Shown in pieces: positions 1 through 12,222 of a DNA stretch of 64,000 nt (position 1 is the first letter of the stretch; each line of letters starts with the position of its first letter). Under the pieces are notes generated by a model. It had not been told where the DNA came from and did not search any database. It saw only the letters and a list, made by a program, of their open reading frames with translations. The DNA comes from an uncultured SAR324 cluster bacterium. GTDB taxonomy: Bacteria > SAR324 > NAC60-12. The stretch lies in NCBI GenBank assembly GCA_905182865.1, contig CAJJCY010000004.1:558001-622000 (forward strand), given 5' to 3'. Both the position numbers and the translations under genes were made by a program.

Positions 1-180
1 TGGGTCTTCGTCCATATCAAGATCCGAACCAGATTCGGCAAGTGGGTCTTCGTCCATATCAAGATCCGAACCAGATTCGGCAAGTGGATCTTCTTCCAAA
101 CCAAGGTCTGTATCAGATTCGGCAAGGGGATCTTCTTCCAAACCAAGGTCTGGACCAGATTCAGTAAAGGGATCTTCTTC
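1..180. repeat. 42-bp in-frame tandem repeat (14 aa per unit)
   Basis: Units at 1-42, 43-84, 85-126, 127-168 and a partial unit; the first two are identical. Confidence 0.9.
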
Positions 181-303
181 CAAACTTTCTTGAAAATTCT
201 TATCTGTGTTGTCCTGTGAATATGCAGATGGGACAGAAAAGATGAGGGAGATGAATAACAGGAAAGAAAACAAAAATAGGGACAAGTCCGGTTTTTTGGT
301 CAA
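1..303 (-). CDS. Exported acidic tandem-repeat protein, N-terminal part (runs off the window start)
   Basis: Reverse strand from a TTG at 301-303 reads LTKKPDLSLFLFSFLLFISLIFSVPSAYSQDNTDKNFQESLEEDPFTESGPDLGLEEDPLAESDTDLGLEEDPLAESGSDLDMDEDP..; signal peptide followed by 14-aa acidic repeats. Start codon uncertain. Confidence 0.6.
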   Translation of the reverse strand, partial: MTKKPDLSLFLFSFLLFISLIFSVPSAYSQDNTDKNFQESLEEDPFTESGPDLGLEEDPLAESDTDLGLEEDPLAESGSDLDMDEDPLAESGSDLDMDEDP

Positions 304-346
304 GTAGACAGTAAAAACTCCATCCGTAAAACCAGTTTGAAAAATT

Positions 347-1201
347 TCAGTCTGTGCTGAACAGTGATTCAGGATGCACATTTTTGAGATCAGGATCGGC
401 TGATAAATCGAGATACAATTTCAGCTTTCCATTCTTTTTTTGAATATGAGTCAGGGTTTCAAAAATGAATTTTTTTTCGTTTCCCTGTGTTGTACGGACA
501 CGCATCACTGTTGAAATCCATTTTTCGCCAACCTTGGTATAATATTTAGGAAAAAACCGATAAACTTTTCGAAGGACTTTTTCAGCAAAAAAATTGACCA
601 TGATAGGCACCTCCTTTTTCTTGTCATAATAACTCTGTACCTTGTCATATGCTTTGCCTTTTTCTCCGGATTCAACATTTATTAATGTTTCAATTTTGAA
701 AAATTTTGGATTTTTCATTTTCGAACATTTTATATCCTTCGTGTCTCCTGCAGTAAAGGAAAAATCCGACGAATCAATATTTGTTCCGGGGAAAATAGTA
801 CTCCCATCTGAAGGGAAACTGCGGCAACTTTCGTTGGAAACAATCCCGCAGCTTGAGCAGACAAATTGTCGTCCACCACGCTTGATAACACAACGTGGTG
901 CATTGGGTCCTTTCTCAGCAAATATTCTCCGCTTGTTTCCAAGTTTTTGTATACGGAGTATTTCTTTTTGTGCTGCACGCTTACTTTTTGACCTGCATAC
1001 CTTACCCTCACAAACATCTAAAATTAGTCCCAAACTAACATTCTTCCTTAACAGTGGATTTGATTGATGTGATTCTTTCATGAATGATTTAATCTTTTCC
1101 GGAGTATTCAATTCCTTACAACTGACTGCACTTGTACTTGTTGGCAACCCGCAAAACAAAAAGAAAATAATTAAAATGCAATATTGTTTTATGTTCTTCA
1201 T
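347..1201 (-). CDS. Exported protein of unknown function with a Cys-rich central section
   Basis: Signal peptide MKNIKQYCILIIFFLFCGLPTSTSA; Cys pairs CEGKVC and CSSCG; no family recognised with certainty. Confidence 0.6.
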   Translation of the reverse strand: MKNIKQYCILIIFFLFCGLPTSTSAVSCKELNTPEKIKSFMKESHQSNPLLRKNVSLGLILDVCEGKVCRSKSKRAAQKEILRIQKLGNKRRIFAEKGPNAPRCVIKRGGRQFVCSSCGIVSNESCRSFPSDGSTIFPGTNIDSSDFSFTAGDTKDIKCSKMKNPKFFKIETLINVESGEKGKAYDKVQSYYDKKKEVPIMVNFFAEKVLRKVYRFFPKYYTKVGEKWISTVMRVRTTQGNEKKFIFETLTHIQKKNGKLKLYLDLSADPDLKNVHPESLFSTD

Positions 1202-1467
1202 AGTCATTCTATTCCAAAAAGTAGCTTTACCTGCCTCTTCTAAGAGATTTGTTGATACTAACTGAATCCAATTTTGAGAACAAGTCAAAAAGACAAAATT
1301 TTATATTATGCTGTAAAATTTTAAGGAATTTGTTGCTTCTTTCACAGGCAAACAACTTGACTTAAAGCGTGTAATATTTGAATATAAGCGTTAATTATTT
1401 TTTTTGCATATTTAAAATTTACTGTTACCAAATATTCAGGACAGACGAAAGAGGAAGCTGAGAAAAA

Positions 1468-2946
1468 ATGTTAAAAGACCGCATTGAGGACAGCCTCACT
1501 TTTGATGATGTACTTCTCCTCCCGGGATATTCCAAAGTATTGCCTTCAGAAGTTTCAGTAAAAAGTAGAATCACCCAAACTCTTGAATGCAATATACCGT
1601 TAATCAGTGCAGCAATGGACACGGTTACAGAACACCAGACTGCAATCTGCATGGCTCAGGAAGGTGGAATTGGAATTATTCACAAAAACATGACTGCAGA
1701 AGATCAGGCGACTCAGGTGAGGATGGTCAAGCGTTCTGAAAGCGGTATGATTTCAGATCCTATAACTGTTGAACCAGAAGAGCCGTTGCAAAATGCGCTG
1801 GACTTAATGGAACAATACCGGATTTCCGGAGTTCCTGTCACTAAGGGTCGTGAACTTGTTGGTATTTTGACAAACCGCGATTTACGTTTTGAAACAAATT
1901 TTGAGCAACCAGTCTCAGCTTTGATGACTAAAGGACGAGAACGATTAATAACAGTAGCTGCCGGCATTGAAATGGAGGAAGCAAAACACCTGCTTCATAA
2001 ACATCGTATTGAAAAACTACTGGTTGTTTCAGAAGAATTTGAACTTGTTGGCCTGATTACCATCAAGGATATTGAAAAGGCCCGTAAGTTCCCTGATTCC
2101 AATAAAGATGACCTGGGTCGCCTCAGGGTAGGTGCTGCTTTAGGAACATCTGCAGATTTATTATTCCGTGCAGAAACACTGATTAAAGCTGGTGTTGATG
2201 TAGTTGTGCTTGATACTGCTCATGGCCATTCACAAGGTGTTTTAGACAGTATTTTAAAATTGCGTTCTACTTATCCTGAACTGCAAATAATTGGAGGAAA
2301 TATTGCAACCGGCGAAGCAGCTGATGCTTTGGTAAAGGCTGGTGCAAATGCAGTTAAAGTTGGAATTGGACCGGGATCTATCTGTACAACAAGAATGGTG
2401 GCAGGTATCGGAGTCCCACAAATGACGGCTATCGATAAGGTTTCACATGCACTTCAAAAGTCAAATATTCCTGTTATAGCAGACGGTGGTATCAAATATT
2501 CAGGTGACATCGTTAAAGCAATTTCTGCCGGAGCACACACAGTTATGATCGGCAGCCTATTTGCCGGAACAGCAGAATCTCCTGGACAAGTAGTTCTTTA
2601 TCAAGGCAGGCGCTACAAAATTTACCGTGGTATGGGTTCATTGGGTGCAATGAAAGAGGGTGGCAAAGATCGCTATTTTCAGAGTCACATAGAAGATGAC
2701 GTAAAATTCGTTCCTGAGGGCATCGAGGGTCGTGTGCCGTACAAGGGGCACCTCTCAGAATCTATCTATCAGTTTGTTGGCGGGTTGCGTGCCGGAATGG
2801 GATATACCGGTACTGAGACTATTGATGAATTACGATCAAAGCCCCGGTTTGTAAAAATTACTTCAGCCGGCTTACGGGAAAGCCATGCTCACGATATCTT
2901 CATTACCGAAGAAGCCCCGAATTATCCAATGAGCGTTAAATCATGA
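1468..2946 (+). CDS. guaB: Inosine-5'-monophosphate dehydrogenase
   Basis: Full-length; [23 protein letters not shown] region, catalytic loop [30 protein letters not shown]. Confidence 0.98.
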   Translation: MLKDRIEDSLTFDDVLLLPGYSKVLPSEVSVKSRITQTLECNIPLISAAMDTVTEHQTAICMAQEGGIGIIHKNMTAEDQATQVRMVKRSESGMISDPITVEPEEPLQNALDLMEQYRISGVPVTKGRELVGILTNRDLRFETNFEQPVSALMTKGRERLITVAAGIEMEEAKHLLHKHRIEKLLVVSEEFELVGLITIKDIEKARKFPDSNKDDLGRLRVGAALGTSADLLFRAETLIKAGVDVVVLDTAHGHSQGVLDSILKLRSTYPELQIIGGNIATGEAADALVKAGANAVKVGIGPGSICTTRMVAGIGVPQMTAIDKVSHALQKSNIPVIADGGIKYSGDIVKAISAGAHTVMIGSLFAGTAESPGQVVLYQGRRYKIYRGMGSLGAMKEGGKDRYFQSHIEDDVKFVPEGIEGRVPYKGHLSESIYQFVGGLRAGMGYTGTETIDELRSKPRFVKITSAGLRESHAHDIFITEEAPNYPMSVKS

Positions 2947-3992
2947 GCTTCTGCCGGTTACCTATCCTAAACAAACTCATCTTGTTTTTTGTTACTGCCT
3001 TCATTTTTGGTTGTTCCTTTCATTATGATCAGGGACTGCAGTTAGAACAGGAGGAACGCTGGGCAGAAGCTGCGATTGAGTACCGTATTGCCTTAGTCGA
3101 AAATCCGGATGACACGGAAATAAGGGAAGCCTTGAAAAGGATGAACATCCATGTTGCACAAGAAAATTTTGAAATGTATCAGCAGTATCTTAAGCAGCGT
3201 GAATATCGTAAAGCTTACCGCAGATTGGAGGCTGCACTGTCTCAAAATCCCAAACTTGTTGAAGCGCGTTCAGAAATTCGGCATTGGTGGCATTTATTGA
3301 TAACAGGTAAAGTTGATTTGGAATTTAACCGCTTTTCTTCCAATCTGCGACTGGCGGAAGAAATGATCCTGCAGGTCCAGATTAATACCTCAAACAGAAA
3401 ATTATTAACCGGAAACATTTCAAGTGAAACTGGAATTTTCTTTCTTGAGGATGTGGTATATCGTACACAGCCAGATCAGCTTGCCGAATACACTATCAAC
3501 TCAATTGGCCTGAAACTTAAACATAAATCTTCTCTTGGCTACATCCGTAATGAATTTAAAAAGTTTATTAATTTTAGGGAACTATTCCCTTTACAAGTCA
3601 GGGGATCAATTAAAAACATAAATTTGAAAACTCCGCAGAATATTCTGGATCACCGGACTTCCTTACTTAATAAAGGGGGAAATTCAACAGCATGGCATCC
3701 TCCCCGTCTGGTCAGTTATGAACTTCAGTTTGACGGTGATGATATTCGGGTGAAATCTGATTTAAATCATAGTGAGTTTGCTCCTTCTATACTTTACCTG
3801 AATAACTCAGACCGACGGGCAAACATTGATTTTGGAGTTTATCAGCTTCAAATGAAAGGTTCTGGACGAAAATGGAGTATCAAACGAAAAACATACCGCA
3901 CCTCAAAAGACGATTATTTTTACGCACTGTCCAGCAATATATCACTCAACCGTTACTTTTATTACGATAGGGTTTTTCGGTTCATTCAATAA
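2943..3992 (+). CDS. Lipoprotein with N-terminal TPR-like repeats
   Basis: Lipobox-like FIFGCS; TPR-like [28 protein letters not shown]; overlaps the guaB stop by 4 nt. Confidence 0.7.
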   Translation: MSFCRLPILNKLILFFVTAFIFGCSFHYDQGLQLEQEERWAEAAIEYRIALVENPDDTEIREALKRMNIHVAQENFEMYQQYLKQREYRKAYRRLEAALSQNPKLVEARSEIRHWWHLLITGKVDLEFNRFSSNLRLAEEMILQVQINTSNRKLLTGNISSETGIFFLEDVVYRTQPDQLAEYTINSIGLKLKHKSSLGYIRNEFKKFINFRELFPLQVRGSIKNINLKTPQNILDHRTSLLNKGGNSTAWHPPRLVSYELQFDGDDIRVKSDLNHSEFAPSILYLNNSDRRANIDFGVYQLQMKGSGRKWSIKRKTYRTSKDDYFYALSSNISLNRYFYYDRVFRFIQ

Positions 3993-4108
3993 CTGATCAG
4001 AACTAAAAGTAGAAAATAACTGTCACTGAAAATACGAGCATAATACCCGTGAAGCAGCCCATTGGGACCGGAAGTAACGGAAAGGGAATGTGCCGTAGCA
4101 TGGTGATA

Positions 4109-5163
4109 TTAAACAATTTTTGATGGTAGTGGTTCGTGTACAATTTCAGCTGGTTCATCAACTGACAAACTAAGCAGAGTTTTTTCTTTTGCCACTTCAT
4201 GGCGTATCATTGCAATTCCACGGAAGACACTGTCTTTAGAGAAACTACCCAAACTGGTTATTTTTCCAATTTCTTTTCCGGCATGAAAAAGCAGAGCTCC
4301 AGAAGTTGCTTTGGAATTTTCCGGAACACTTAGCCAGACTGAGATCCAGTTTGGATGCCCTCGATGATACATTCTGGCATGAGGCTCCTGTCCTATGTAA
4401 CAACCTTTGTTGAAGGAAATGTGGTCCCCAAGACCTGCTTCTTGAGGAAAATTGTCTCTCCCGTAATCAACTCCTGAACGTGGTACACCCTCTAAACACC
4501 GCATTTCATCAAATGCTTCAAGACCAATCAAGTTACCATCAATATCTGTTCTATAAATTTTTGCAAAACACCTGTGTAGACAAGGTTTATTAAACGTGGC
4601 AGTTTCCCCAAATTAAATTTTGCAGTTAAAACCAACTCTCCTTCAAATGTCCATTTTATTTTATCACTAAAATATCCCAATTTTTCTGCAATTTTTTCTG
4701 CATCCGGACCACTCAAGTCAATTCTCAGCATTTCTCCAGAATTCAGCAGACGCAATTCCAGATCCTCTCGTATGTGAAAATTATCTAAAATCGTTCCTAC
4801 TGCTCGCCCTTCACCAGGATCACAAATTACAATCCATTCATCTTCATCACTGTGAAAAATTTCCAGATGATGAATAATTTTACCCTTGTTGCTGCAAATC
4901 AAACTTGACTGAATTTCTCCAACTTCCAGCTGCAATACATCGCTTGTAACCATTCCCTGTAAAAATGTACCTGCATCAATGCCCTTTAAAGAAATTAGCC
5001 AGCAGGCTTTAAGGTCAAATAATCCACAACCATGCAGGAGCAGGTTGATTTCTTCTGCTAATCTGTCAGAATAACTTGTCGGCAAACCAGCGCCTCCTTC
5101 AAATTCCTGAATGCGGCATCCTAAATTAAGGTGAAGTTCGTCAATTATTTTGTAGATTTCCAT
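4109..5163 (-). pseudogene. ygfZ: YgfZ/GcvT folate-binding family protein, frameshifted
   Basis: N-terminal ORF 4528-5163 and C-terminal ORF 4109-4531 in different frames; C-terminal half has IGLEAFDEMRCLEGVPRSGVDY and the KGCYIGQE signature. Confidence 0.8.
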
Positions 5164-5251
5164 AAATTGTATCAGAATATTTTGGCTTTAATCATACAGG
5201 AATTGTGGAAATTTTGTAACCCCCATTAAACTATAATGAAAAGGAAAATAC

Positions 5252-6142
5252 GTGAGTGAGTTAATTTCTGGAAAAATAATAAGTGCGCAAATCAACGAAG
5301 AATTGTGCCTTGAAGTGAAACAGTTAAAAACAAAAGGTATAGAACCGTGTCTGGCTGTAGTTCTGGTTGGAGAAGATCCTGCTTCAGAAGTCTATGTGCG
5401 TAATAAAAAACGGACTAGCGAAGAAATCGGAATGAAGTCCATTGGACACAACCTTCCGGACACAACTACTCAGCGAGAGTTAGAGACATTAATACAAAGT
5501 CTTAATGCAGATCCTGCAGTTCATGGAATTTTGTGCCAGTTTCCTCTGCCTGAAGGTCTTGATGAAAAAAAGGTTATTCAGACAATTGCTCCGGAAAAAG
5601 ATGTGGATGGTTTACATCCTCTTAATGCAGGACTGATTGCTATGGGCATACCTAAGTTTATTTCCTGTACGCCATACGGTGTCTTGCAAATGCTAAAAAG
5701 GAGTGGAATTTCAACTTCAGGTAAAAATGCTGTTGTGCTTGGCAGAAGCAATCTTGTAGGCCGTCCGATTGCCACTCTTCTTTCCAGTAAGGGTTGGGAC
5801 GCAACAGTGACTGTTTGTCACTCAAGAACCAGTGATTTGGCTGAAGTTACCTCTCAGGCAGATATTTTGATTGCGGCAATCGGAATACCGGAATTTGTTA
5901 AAGCGAATATGGTCAAACCCGGAGCAGTCGTAATTGATGTCGGCATTAACCGCATTGATGACCCAAACAAAGCTAAAGGAACCCGCCTGGTCGGAGATGT
6001 TGCATTTGAAGAAGTTGCAGCAAAAGCCTCATTCATCACACCCGTTCCAGGCGGAGTCGGTCCAATGACTATCGCCATGCTGATGGTAAACACAGTTAAT
6101 GCCGCACGCTGGCAAAACGGATTAACTGAAATGGATTTATAA
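5252..6142 (+). CDS. folD: Bifunctional methylenetetrahydrofolate dehydrogenase/cyclohydrolase
   Basis: EDPASEVYVRNKKR, QFPLPEGLDEKKV, GRSNLVGRPIATLL, TPVPGGVGPMTIAML. Confidence 0.97.
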   Translation: MSELISGKIISAQINEELCLEVKQLKTKGIEPCLAVVLVGEDPASEVYVRNKKRTSEEIGMKSIGHNLPDTTTQRELETLIQSLNADPAVHGILCQFPLPEGLDEKKVIQTIAPEKDVDGLHPLNAGLIAMGIPKFISCTPYGVLQMLKRSGISTSGKNAVVLGRSNLVGRPIATLLSSKGWDATVTVCHSRTSDLAEVTSQADILIAAIGIPEFVKANMVKPGAVVIDVGINRIDDPNKAKGTRLVGDVAFEEVAAKASFITPVPGGVGPMTIAMLMVNTVNAARWQNGLTEMDL

Positions 6143-6426
6143 AAATCAATCTTTGCTGTATTTTTCAGCCATTAGACCTGTTCTACTAATAAAAACAGAA
6201 AATTGAGAGAAGGAACTATTATCCTAAAAAGAAATATATTTGAATATTTTTGCTTTTAACAAAGTTTTCGATTGAATTTTCAAAAAAAACACAATATATA
6301 TGATGTGTCGTACACTATAGTTTAGTGACGTTATGGGGATTGTCCCTCTTCCTCCAGGTTTGTACTGGGAGGATTTTCAATAATCTGATCCGGACAGAGT
6401 TTCGGATTTTACATAAGGAGTATGTT

Positions 6427-7429
6427 ATGAAAAAATTGCTTTCCACCATCCTGCTGGCTGGTGTAGTACTGTGGAGCGCTTCACAGGCAATGGCTTTCAA
6501 GCCGGCTGTGGTTTTTGACATGGGTGGTAAATTTGACAAGTCTTTCAACGAAGGCATTTGGAATGGCCTGGAAAAGTTTCGTAAAGAAACTGGGATCAAG
6601 TACCGTGAATTTGAAGTTCAACAGGAAGCTCAACGTGAGCAGTTCCTCCGTAAACTTGCCCAACGTGGTTCCGACCCGATTCTCGCAGTAGGATTTGGTC
6701 AAGCTTCAGCAGTTGAGAAAGTCGCAAAAGAATTTCCAAACACCAGATTCAGCATCATTGATGTGGACTGGTGAACTTACCGAACGTTCAGGGAATTGCT
6801 TTCAAGGAACAAGAAGGTTCATTCCTGGTAGGTGTTTTGGCTGCATTGAGAAGTGAAACTGGAAAAGTTGGTTTTGTCGGCGGAATGGATATTCCCTTGA
6901 TCCACAAATTTGCTTGTGGATATGTACAGGGTGTCAAGTACATAAACTCCAGGAGCTACTGTTTTTCAGAAAATGACTGGATACAACACCTGCTGCATGG
7001 AATGACCCGGCACGTGGAGCAGAGTTGGCAAAAACAATGTTTGACAGTGGTGCTGATATCGTTTACGCTGCTGCCGGAAGTACAGGACTAGGTGTTTTGC
7101 AGGCTGCTGCTGACAACAAAAAACTTTCTATAGGTGTTGACAGTAACCAGAACTACATTCAACCAGGTTCAGTTTTGACCTCCATGCTCAAGCGTGTCGA
7201 TGTTGCTGCATACGAAGTATTTAAAACTGGACATGACGGTTCCTGGAAATCAGGATTTAAAATTCTTGGCCTAGCGGAAGATGGTGTGGGTTGGGCACTT
7301 GATGAGCACAATGCCAAATTGGTAACCAGTGCTATGGAATCCAAAGTGGAGCAAGTCCGTAAAGGTATCATCTCTGGTTCAATCAAAGTACATGACTACA
7401 TGAGCGACAATAAGTGTCCTGCACAGTAG
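6427..7429 (+). pseudogene. BMP-family nucleoside-binding protein, split by about three indels
   Basis: Signal peptide MKKLLSTILLAGVVLWSASQAMA; fragments 6427-6774, 6771-7091 and 7025-7429 together give PAVVFDMGGKFDKSFNEGIWNGLE..LPNVQGIAFKEQEGSFLVG..PGATVFQKM..TTPAAWNDPARGAELAKTMFDSGADIVYAAAGSTGLGVLQAA. Confidence 0.88.
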
Positions 7430-7466
7430 TCTAGTCAAAGACGGGTGACTAAATTATTTTAGTGTT

Positions 7467-7492
7467 TAGGGTGATGTATTTACATCACCCTA
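7467..7492 (+). terminator. Intercistronic perfect hairpin after the BMP gene
   Basis: TAGGGTGATGTA-TT-TACATCACCCTA: 12-bp perfect inverted repeat. No T-tract follows, so it may be a REP-like or stabilising element rather than a terminator. Confidence 0.6.
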
Positions 7493-7541
7493 CACCCCTC
7501 TACCCATTTCTACTCCTGCTATCCTCAATACTCCTTTTTTC

Positions 7542-8483
7542 ATGCCCTCTCAAAAAATAATCATTGATACAGATCCTGGTCAGGATGATGCTATTGGTAT
7601 CTTGCTGGCACTGGCTTCTCCTGCAGAGCTTGATATTCTCGGAATTGTCACAGTTGCCGGAAACGTTCCTTTAGCATTAACTTCCAGAAATGCGTTGATG
7701 CTCTGTGAGCTCGCAAACAAAACAGAGACTAAAGTATTTGCTGGATGTTCACGACCGCTGGTACGGCCTTTGGTCACAGCAGAGCATGTGCATGGGAAAA
7801 CAGGGTTGGACGGTGCAGAGCTTCCACCACCAACAATGACCCTGCAAAAGCAGCACGGAGTGGACTGGACCATTGAGACCTTACTGGAAGCTGAAGACAA
7901 TTCAATCACGATTTGCTGCTTTGCGCCTTTGACAAATGTAGCAATGGCCATGATTAAAGCTCCACAAATCCTGCCAAAAATTAAAAATATCGTAATGATG
8001 GGAGGAGGATATTTTGAAGGCGGAAATATCACCCCCACTTCCGAATTTAATATCTTCGTAGATCCACATGCTGCCAGTACAGTTTTAAGCTGTGGCCGTC
8101 CACTTGTTATGCTGCCACTGGATGTAACACACAAAGCACTGATGCAGCGTAAATGGCTTGAAGACTTGAAAGCTCTTGGAACTCCAGTCGGTGATGCTGC
8201 TTTCGGTATGATGAGCTTCTATGAGAGATTTGATCTCGAAAAATATGGTTCCGGTGGTGGCCCTCTACATGATCCTACAGTGATTGCATATTTGCTCCAA
8301 CAGGAACTTTTTGAAGGAAAGTTTGTCAATGTTGAAATCGAAATTAGTTCCGAACTCACAATGGGTATGACGGTGGTCGACTGGTGGAAAGTTACTGACC
8401 GTCCGCCAAACGTAACTTATATCAATCAAATTAACGCAGATGGTTTTTTCCAATTGATTTTGAAACGTCTCGCCATACTTTAA
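7542..8483 (+). CDS. Inosine/uridine-preferring nucleoside hydrolase
   Basis: IIIDTDPGQDDAIGILLAL, VFAGCSRPLVRP, EFNIFVDPHAAS, GGGPLHDPTVIAYLL. Confidence 0.96.
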   Translation: MPSQKIIIDTDPGQDDAIGILLALASPAELDILGIVTVAGNVPLALTSRNALMLCELANKTETKVFAGCSRPLVRPLVTAEHVHGKTGLDGAELPPPTMTLQKQHGVDWTIETLLEAEDNSITICCFAPLTNVAMAMIKAPQILPKIKNIVMMGGGYFEGGNITPTSEFNIFVDPHAASTVLSCGRPLVMLPLDVTHKALMQRKWLEDLKALGTPVGDAAFGMMSFYERFDLEKYGSGGGPLHDPTVIAYLLQQELFEGKFVNVEIEISSELTMGMTVVDWWKVTDRPPNVTYINQINADGFFQLILKRLAIL

Positions 8484-8561
8484 AAACAAGTACCCTTGTA
8501 TGTTTCAGGAAACAAGACACGGCACCAATCCTCAATTATAAACAAACTCAGCCACAAAAAA

Positions 8562-10092
8562 ATGTCTCCTGTAGCCATTGAGCTAACTGATATTAATAAA
8601 TATTTTGGCAATGTCTGCGCTAACAAAGACGTTTCGCTCAAGGTTGAGTCCGGAACCATTCACGGTATTATTGGTGAAAATGGTGCAGGAAAATCTACTT
8701 TGATGAGTATACTTTATGGTTTTTATCAAGCAGATTCAGGTGCAATTGCCGTACAGGAAAAATCGACGAGATTCGCAGTGCTCCATGATGCAATTGATGC
8801 AGGAATTGGCATGGTACATCAGCATTTCATGCTGGTAGATACTTTCACTGTACTTGAAAATGTTGTCCTTGGCACTGAAACTGGATTTTCTCTGCAGCAA
8901 TCAATGCAAAAAACTGAACGAGAACTTCAGCGTCTGGAGAAAGATTATCATTTGGAAGTTGATATCAATGCTGTGATTAACACTTTACCAGTTGGACTTC
9001 AACAGCGTGTAGAAATTCTCAAAGCACTCTATCGTGGAGCTGATATTCTAGTTCTCGATGAGCCCACCGGTGTCTTGACACCACAAGAAGCGGATCATTT
9101 ATTTCGCATTCTCAATGAGCTTCGTGAACAGGGGAAAACAGTAATATTAATTACCCACAAACTCCGTGAGATCATGGCCATTACGGATAATGTTTCCGTG
9201 ATGCGTCAAGGTGAAATGGTTGCACACCGCAAAACTTCCGAAACAGACAGAGAAGAATTAGCAGAATTGATGGTAGGGCGAAAAGTCCTCATGCAAGTCG
9301 ATAAAGCACCAGCAAAACCAGGAAGTCCTATGTTGACCGTAAAACACCTGGATTATATAGATGATTTCGGTGTTCCCCGTGTAAAAGATGTCAGCTTTGA
9401 GGTCCATTGTGGTGAAATTGTTGGAATTGCTGGCGTCTCCGGAAATGGTCAGTCAGAACTGATGGAAGTAATCACTGGAATCAAACCATTTCAAAAAGGC
9501 CAAATCCAGATCAGTGGACAAACTATCACTTCAACCGTTAGAGCAGATGCTGCAACAATGAGACGATTTGGAATGGCCCATGTTCCTGAAGACCGTCAGC
9601 GCAGTGGCTTGGTCACTTCATTTTCTGCAAATGAAAATATCATATTGGGCTACCACAAAAATCCTTCCTATAACAATTTTATTGAAATGGATAGAGAATC
9701 CATCATACAGTCCTGCAAAAAACAGATGGATCATTTCGATGTACGCCCGAACAATCCTCTTTTGAGAACTTCTCTCTTTTCCGGAGGCAATCAGCAAAAA
9801 CTTGTGGTTGCAAGAGAATTGGAGCGTGATCCTGCATTTATTGGTGGTCGGTCAACCAACACGTGGGGTTGATATCGGAGCAATTGAATTTATTCATCGC
9901 CAAATAATTGCTATGCGTGATGCCGGAAAAGCTGTTTTACTGGTTTCTGTAGAACTTGATGAAATCCTTTCTTTGAGTGACAGAATTTTAGTCATGTTTG
10001 ACGGACAAATCATGGGAGAAATACTGGCAAAAGATGCTGACGAGCGAGAAATTGGACTGTTGATGGCCGGAGTACGAAAGGAAGCGGCATGA
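8562..10092 (+). CDS. Nucleoside-type sugar ABC transporter ATPase (two ABC domains), frameshift near 9840
   Basis: Walker [66 protein letters not shown] restored by removing one A at 9840. Confidence 0.93.
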
Positions 10093-11157
10093 ACGAACGT
10101 AGGACTGAGACCCTGGTGGTTACGTTAGTTACTGTCACCAACCTTTTAATTGCGTTTTTTATTTCTGGTATTGTGATTTGGGCACTGGGAGAAGACCCCT
10201 GGTTTGCACTAAAAACCCTGCTTTATGGTGCCTTTGGATATGACGAAGGCTTGGGCTATACACTTTATTACACAACCAATTTTATTTTCACTGGTTTGGC
10301 TTTTGCGATAGGATTCCATTGCGGTTTGTTTAATATTGGTGCAGAAGGTCAGTTTATTATGGGTGCTTTATTCAGTGGTGCAATTGGGCTAGCCTTTTAC
10401 CCCTCCGAACACTTGCTTCGCATCATATTGGAGGAATATGGGCGTGCAATTCCCGGCTATCTTAAGGCCAAGCGCGGCAGTCATGAGGTCAGTCACCACC
10501 ATCATGTTCAACTTTATCGCTTCAGTTATCATGGTGAACATCTTGTCACATGTCTTAAGACCTCCCAAAGAGATGTCACCTGAATCCCGTGAATTTGCAG
10601 AGGAGGTTTGGATTCCGCAAATGCATGAAATATTTGACTTGTTTGGAATTAATATTACACAGACTCCACTAAATGGAACTTTCTTCTTTGCGCTAATCTG
10701 TCTGGTGCTGGTTTGGCGATTTATTTGGTATACCCGCTGGGGCTATGAAATTCGGACAGTTGGTACAAATGATACTGCTGCCGTTTACGCGGGAATCAGC
10801 GTTTCCCGTAATATTATTCTGGCTATGGTTGTTTGTGGTGGATTGGCAGGATTTGTGGGTATAAACGAAATTATGGGTTCCAGTCACAGAATCATGCTTA
10901 ATTTCCAGGCCGGTATCGGATTTACCGGAATAGCAGTTTCACTGATTGGACGTAATCATCCATTAGGGATTTTGCTGGCTGCCCTGTTGTTTGGAATTCT
11001 TTATCAGGGTGGTGCAGAGTTGTCATTTGAAGTACAAGCTATTGACCGTCATTTGGTTGTATTAATCCAAGGTTTGGTTATTTTATTTGCCGGAGCGCTG
11101 GAAAACCTTTTCCGGCCTCAAATTGAGTATTTTGTAAAACAGCTGGTACGCCAGTAA
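10089..11157 (+). CDS. Nucleoside ABC transporter permease 1, frameshift near 10489
   Basis: [55 protein letters not shown] restored by removing one base. Confidence 0.92.
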
Positions 11158-11242
11158 ATATATATTTCGGCGGCTGTCGATAGAGCCTCCGCATTCATTT
11201 TGCTAAAGAGCAGTTAACTAACCGTCAACATTTAACCATCAT

Positions 11243-12217
11243 ATGTGGACTGATCTACTATTAATTTTAGATGCCACTCTCAGGATTTCTGTGCCCTTTG
11301 TTTTAGCAGCAATGGGTGGTATTTTTGCAGAACGTTCAGGCGTCATTGATTTTGGACTTGAAGGTAAAATGCTCGGTGGTGCCTTTGTAGCTGCAACTGT
11401 AGCACATTTGACTCAATCTGCCTGGTGGGGACTTCTGGGATCTATCGGTATTGGAATTATATTTTCAATGATCCACGGTTATGCCAGTGTCAGCAAAAGA
11501 GGGAATCAAGTTGTTTCCTGCGTAGCTATAAATATTTTTGCAATGGGTTTGACTGTGGTTCTTGCTAACGCCTGGTTTCACATGGGAGGAAAAACTCCAC
11601 AACTTCCCAAAGAAGCCCGTTTTATGTCCATTGAATTGCCCTTTGCAGAAGAGTTCCGGAACATTCCTATCATAGGAGAAATTTATTATGAACTTATCAG
11701 CGGCCACAATGCTCTGGTTTACATAGCCTTTATAGCAGTACCAATTACCGCATGGGTTGTATTTAAAAGTAGTTTTGGTTTACGTTTAAGAGCTACCGGA
11801 GAAAATCCCTTAGCTGTTGATACTACTGGAATTTCAGTCAACAAAATTCGTTATCAGGCTTTAATCCTGAACGGAATATTAGGGGGAATGTCTGGAGCAT
11901 ATCTTTCTACAGCACATTTGGCTTTTTTCGTTAAAGATATGTCTGCAGGAAAAGGTTATATTGCACTGGCTGCAATGATTGTTGGTAAATGGCGTCCTTA
12001 TCCTGCAATGTTTGCTTGCCTGCTTTTTTCTTTTTTGTTTGCAATCAAAGACAAACCTGAAATTTTTGACCTGCTAAAGGGGATCATACCGGTTAAACTT
12101 CTGAATAGTTTTTTGGATATGTCTCCTTATATTCTCACAATAATTTTTCTGGCAGGATTTGTTGGAAAAGCCATTGCACCAAAAGCAATTGGACAACCTT
12201 TTAGCAAAGAGAAGTAG
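11243..12217 (+). CDS. Nucleoside ABC transporter permease 2
   Basis: ATLRISVPFVLAAMGGIFAERSGVIDFGLEGKMLGGAF; TGENPLAVDTTGISV. Confidence 0.95.
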   Translation: MWTDLLLILDATLRISVPFVLAAMGGIFAERSGVIDFGLEGKMLGGAFVAATVAHLTQSAWWGLLGSIGIGIIFSMIHGYASVSKRGNQVVSCVAINIFAMGLTVVLANAWFHMGGKTPQLPKEARFMSIELPFAEEFRNIPIIGEIYYELISGHNALVYIAFIAVPITAWVVFKSSFGLRLRATGENPLAVDTTGISVNKIRYQALILNGILGGMSGAYLSTAHLAFFVKDMSAGKGYIALAAMIVGKWRPYPAMFACLLFSFLFAIKDKPEIFDLLKGIIPVKLLNSFLDMSPYILTIIFLAGFVGKAIAPKAIGQPFSKEK

Positions 12218-12222
12218 CAGTT

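Noticed and set aside
642-1067. Plus-strand ORF of 141 aa
   Set aside because: Lies opposite the 347-1201 exported-protein gene; composition looks like antisense shadow.
7580-8134. Minus-strand ORF of 184 aa
   Set aside because: Antisense to the clear nucleoside hydrolase gene.
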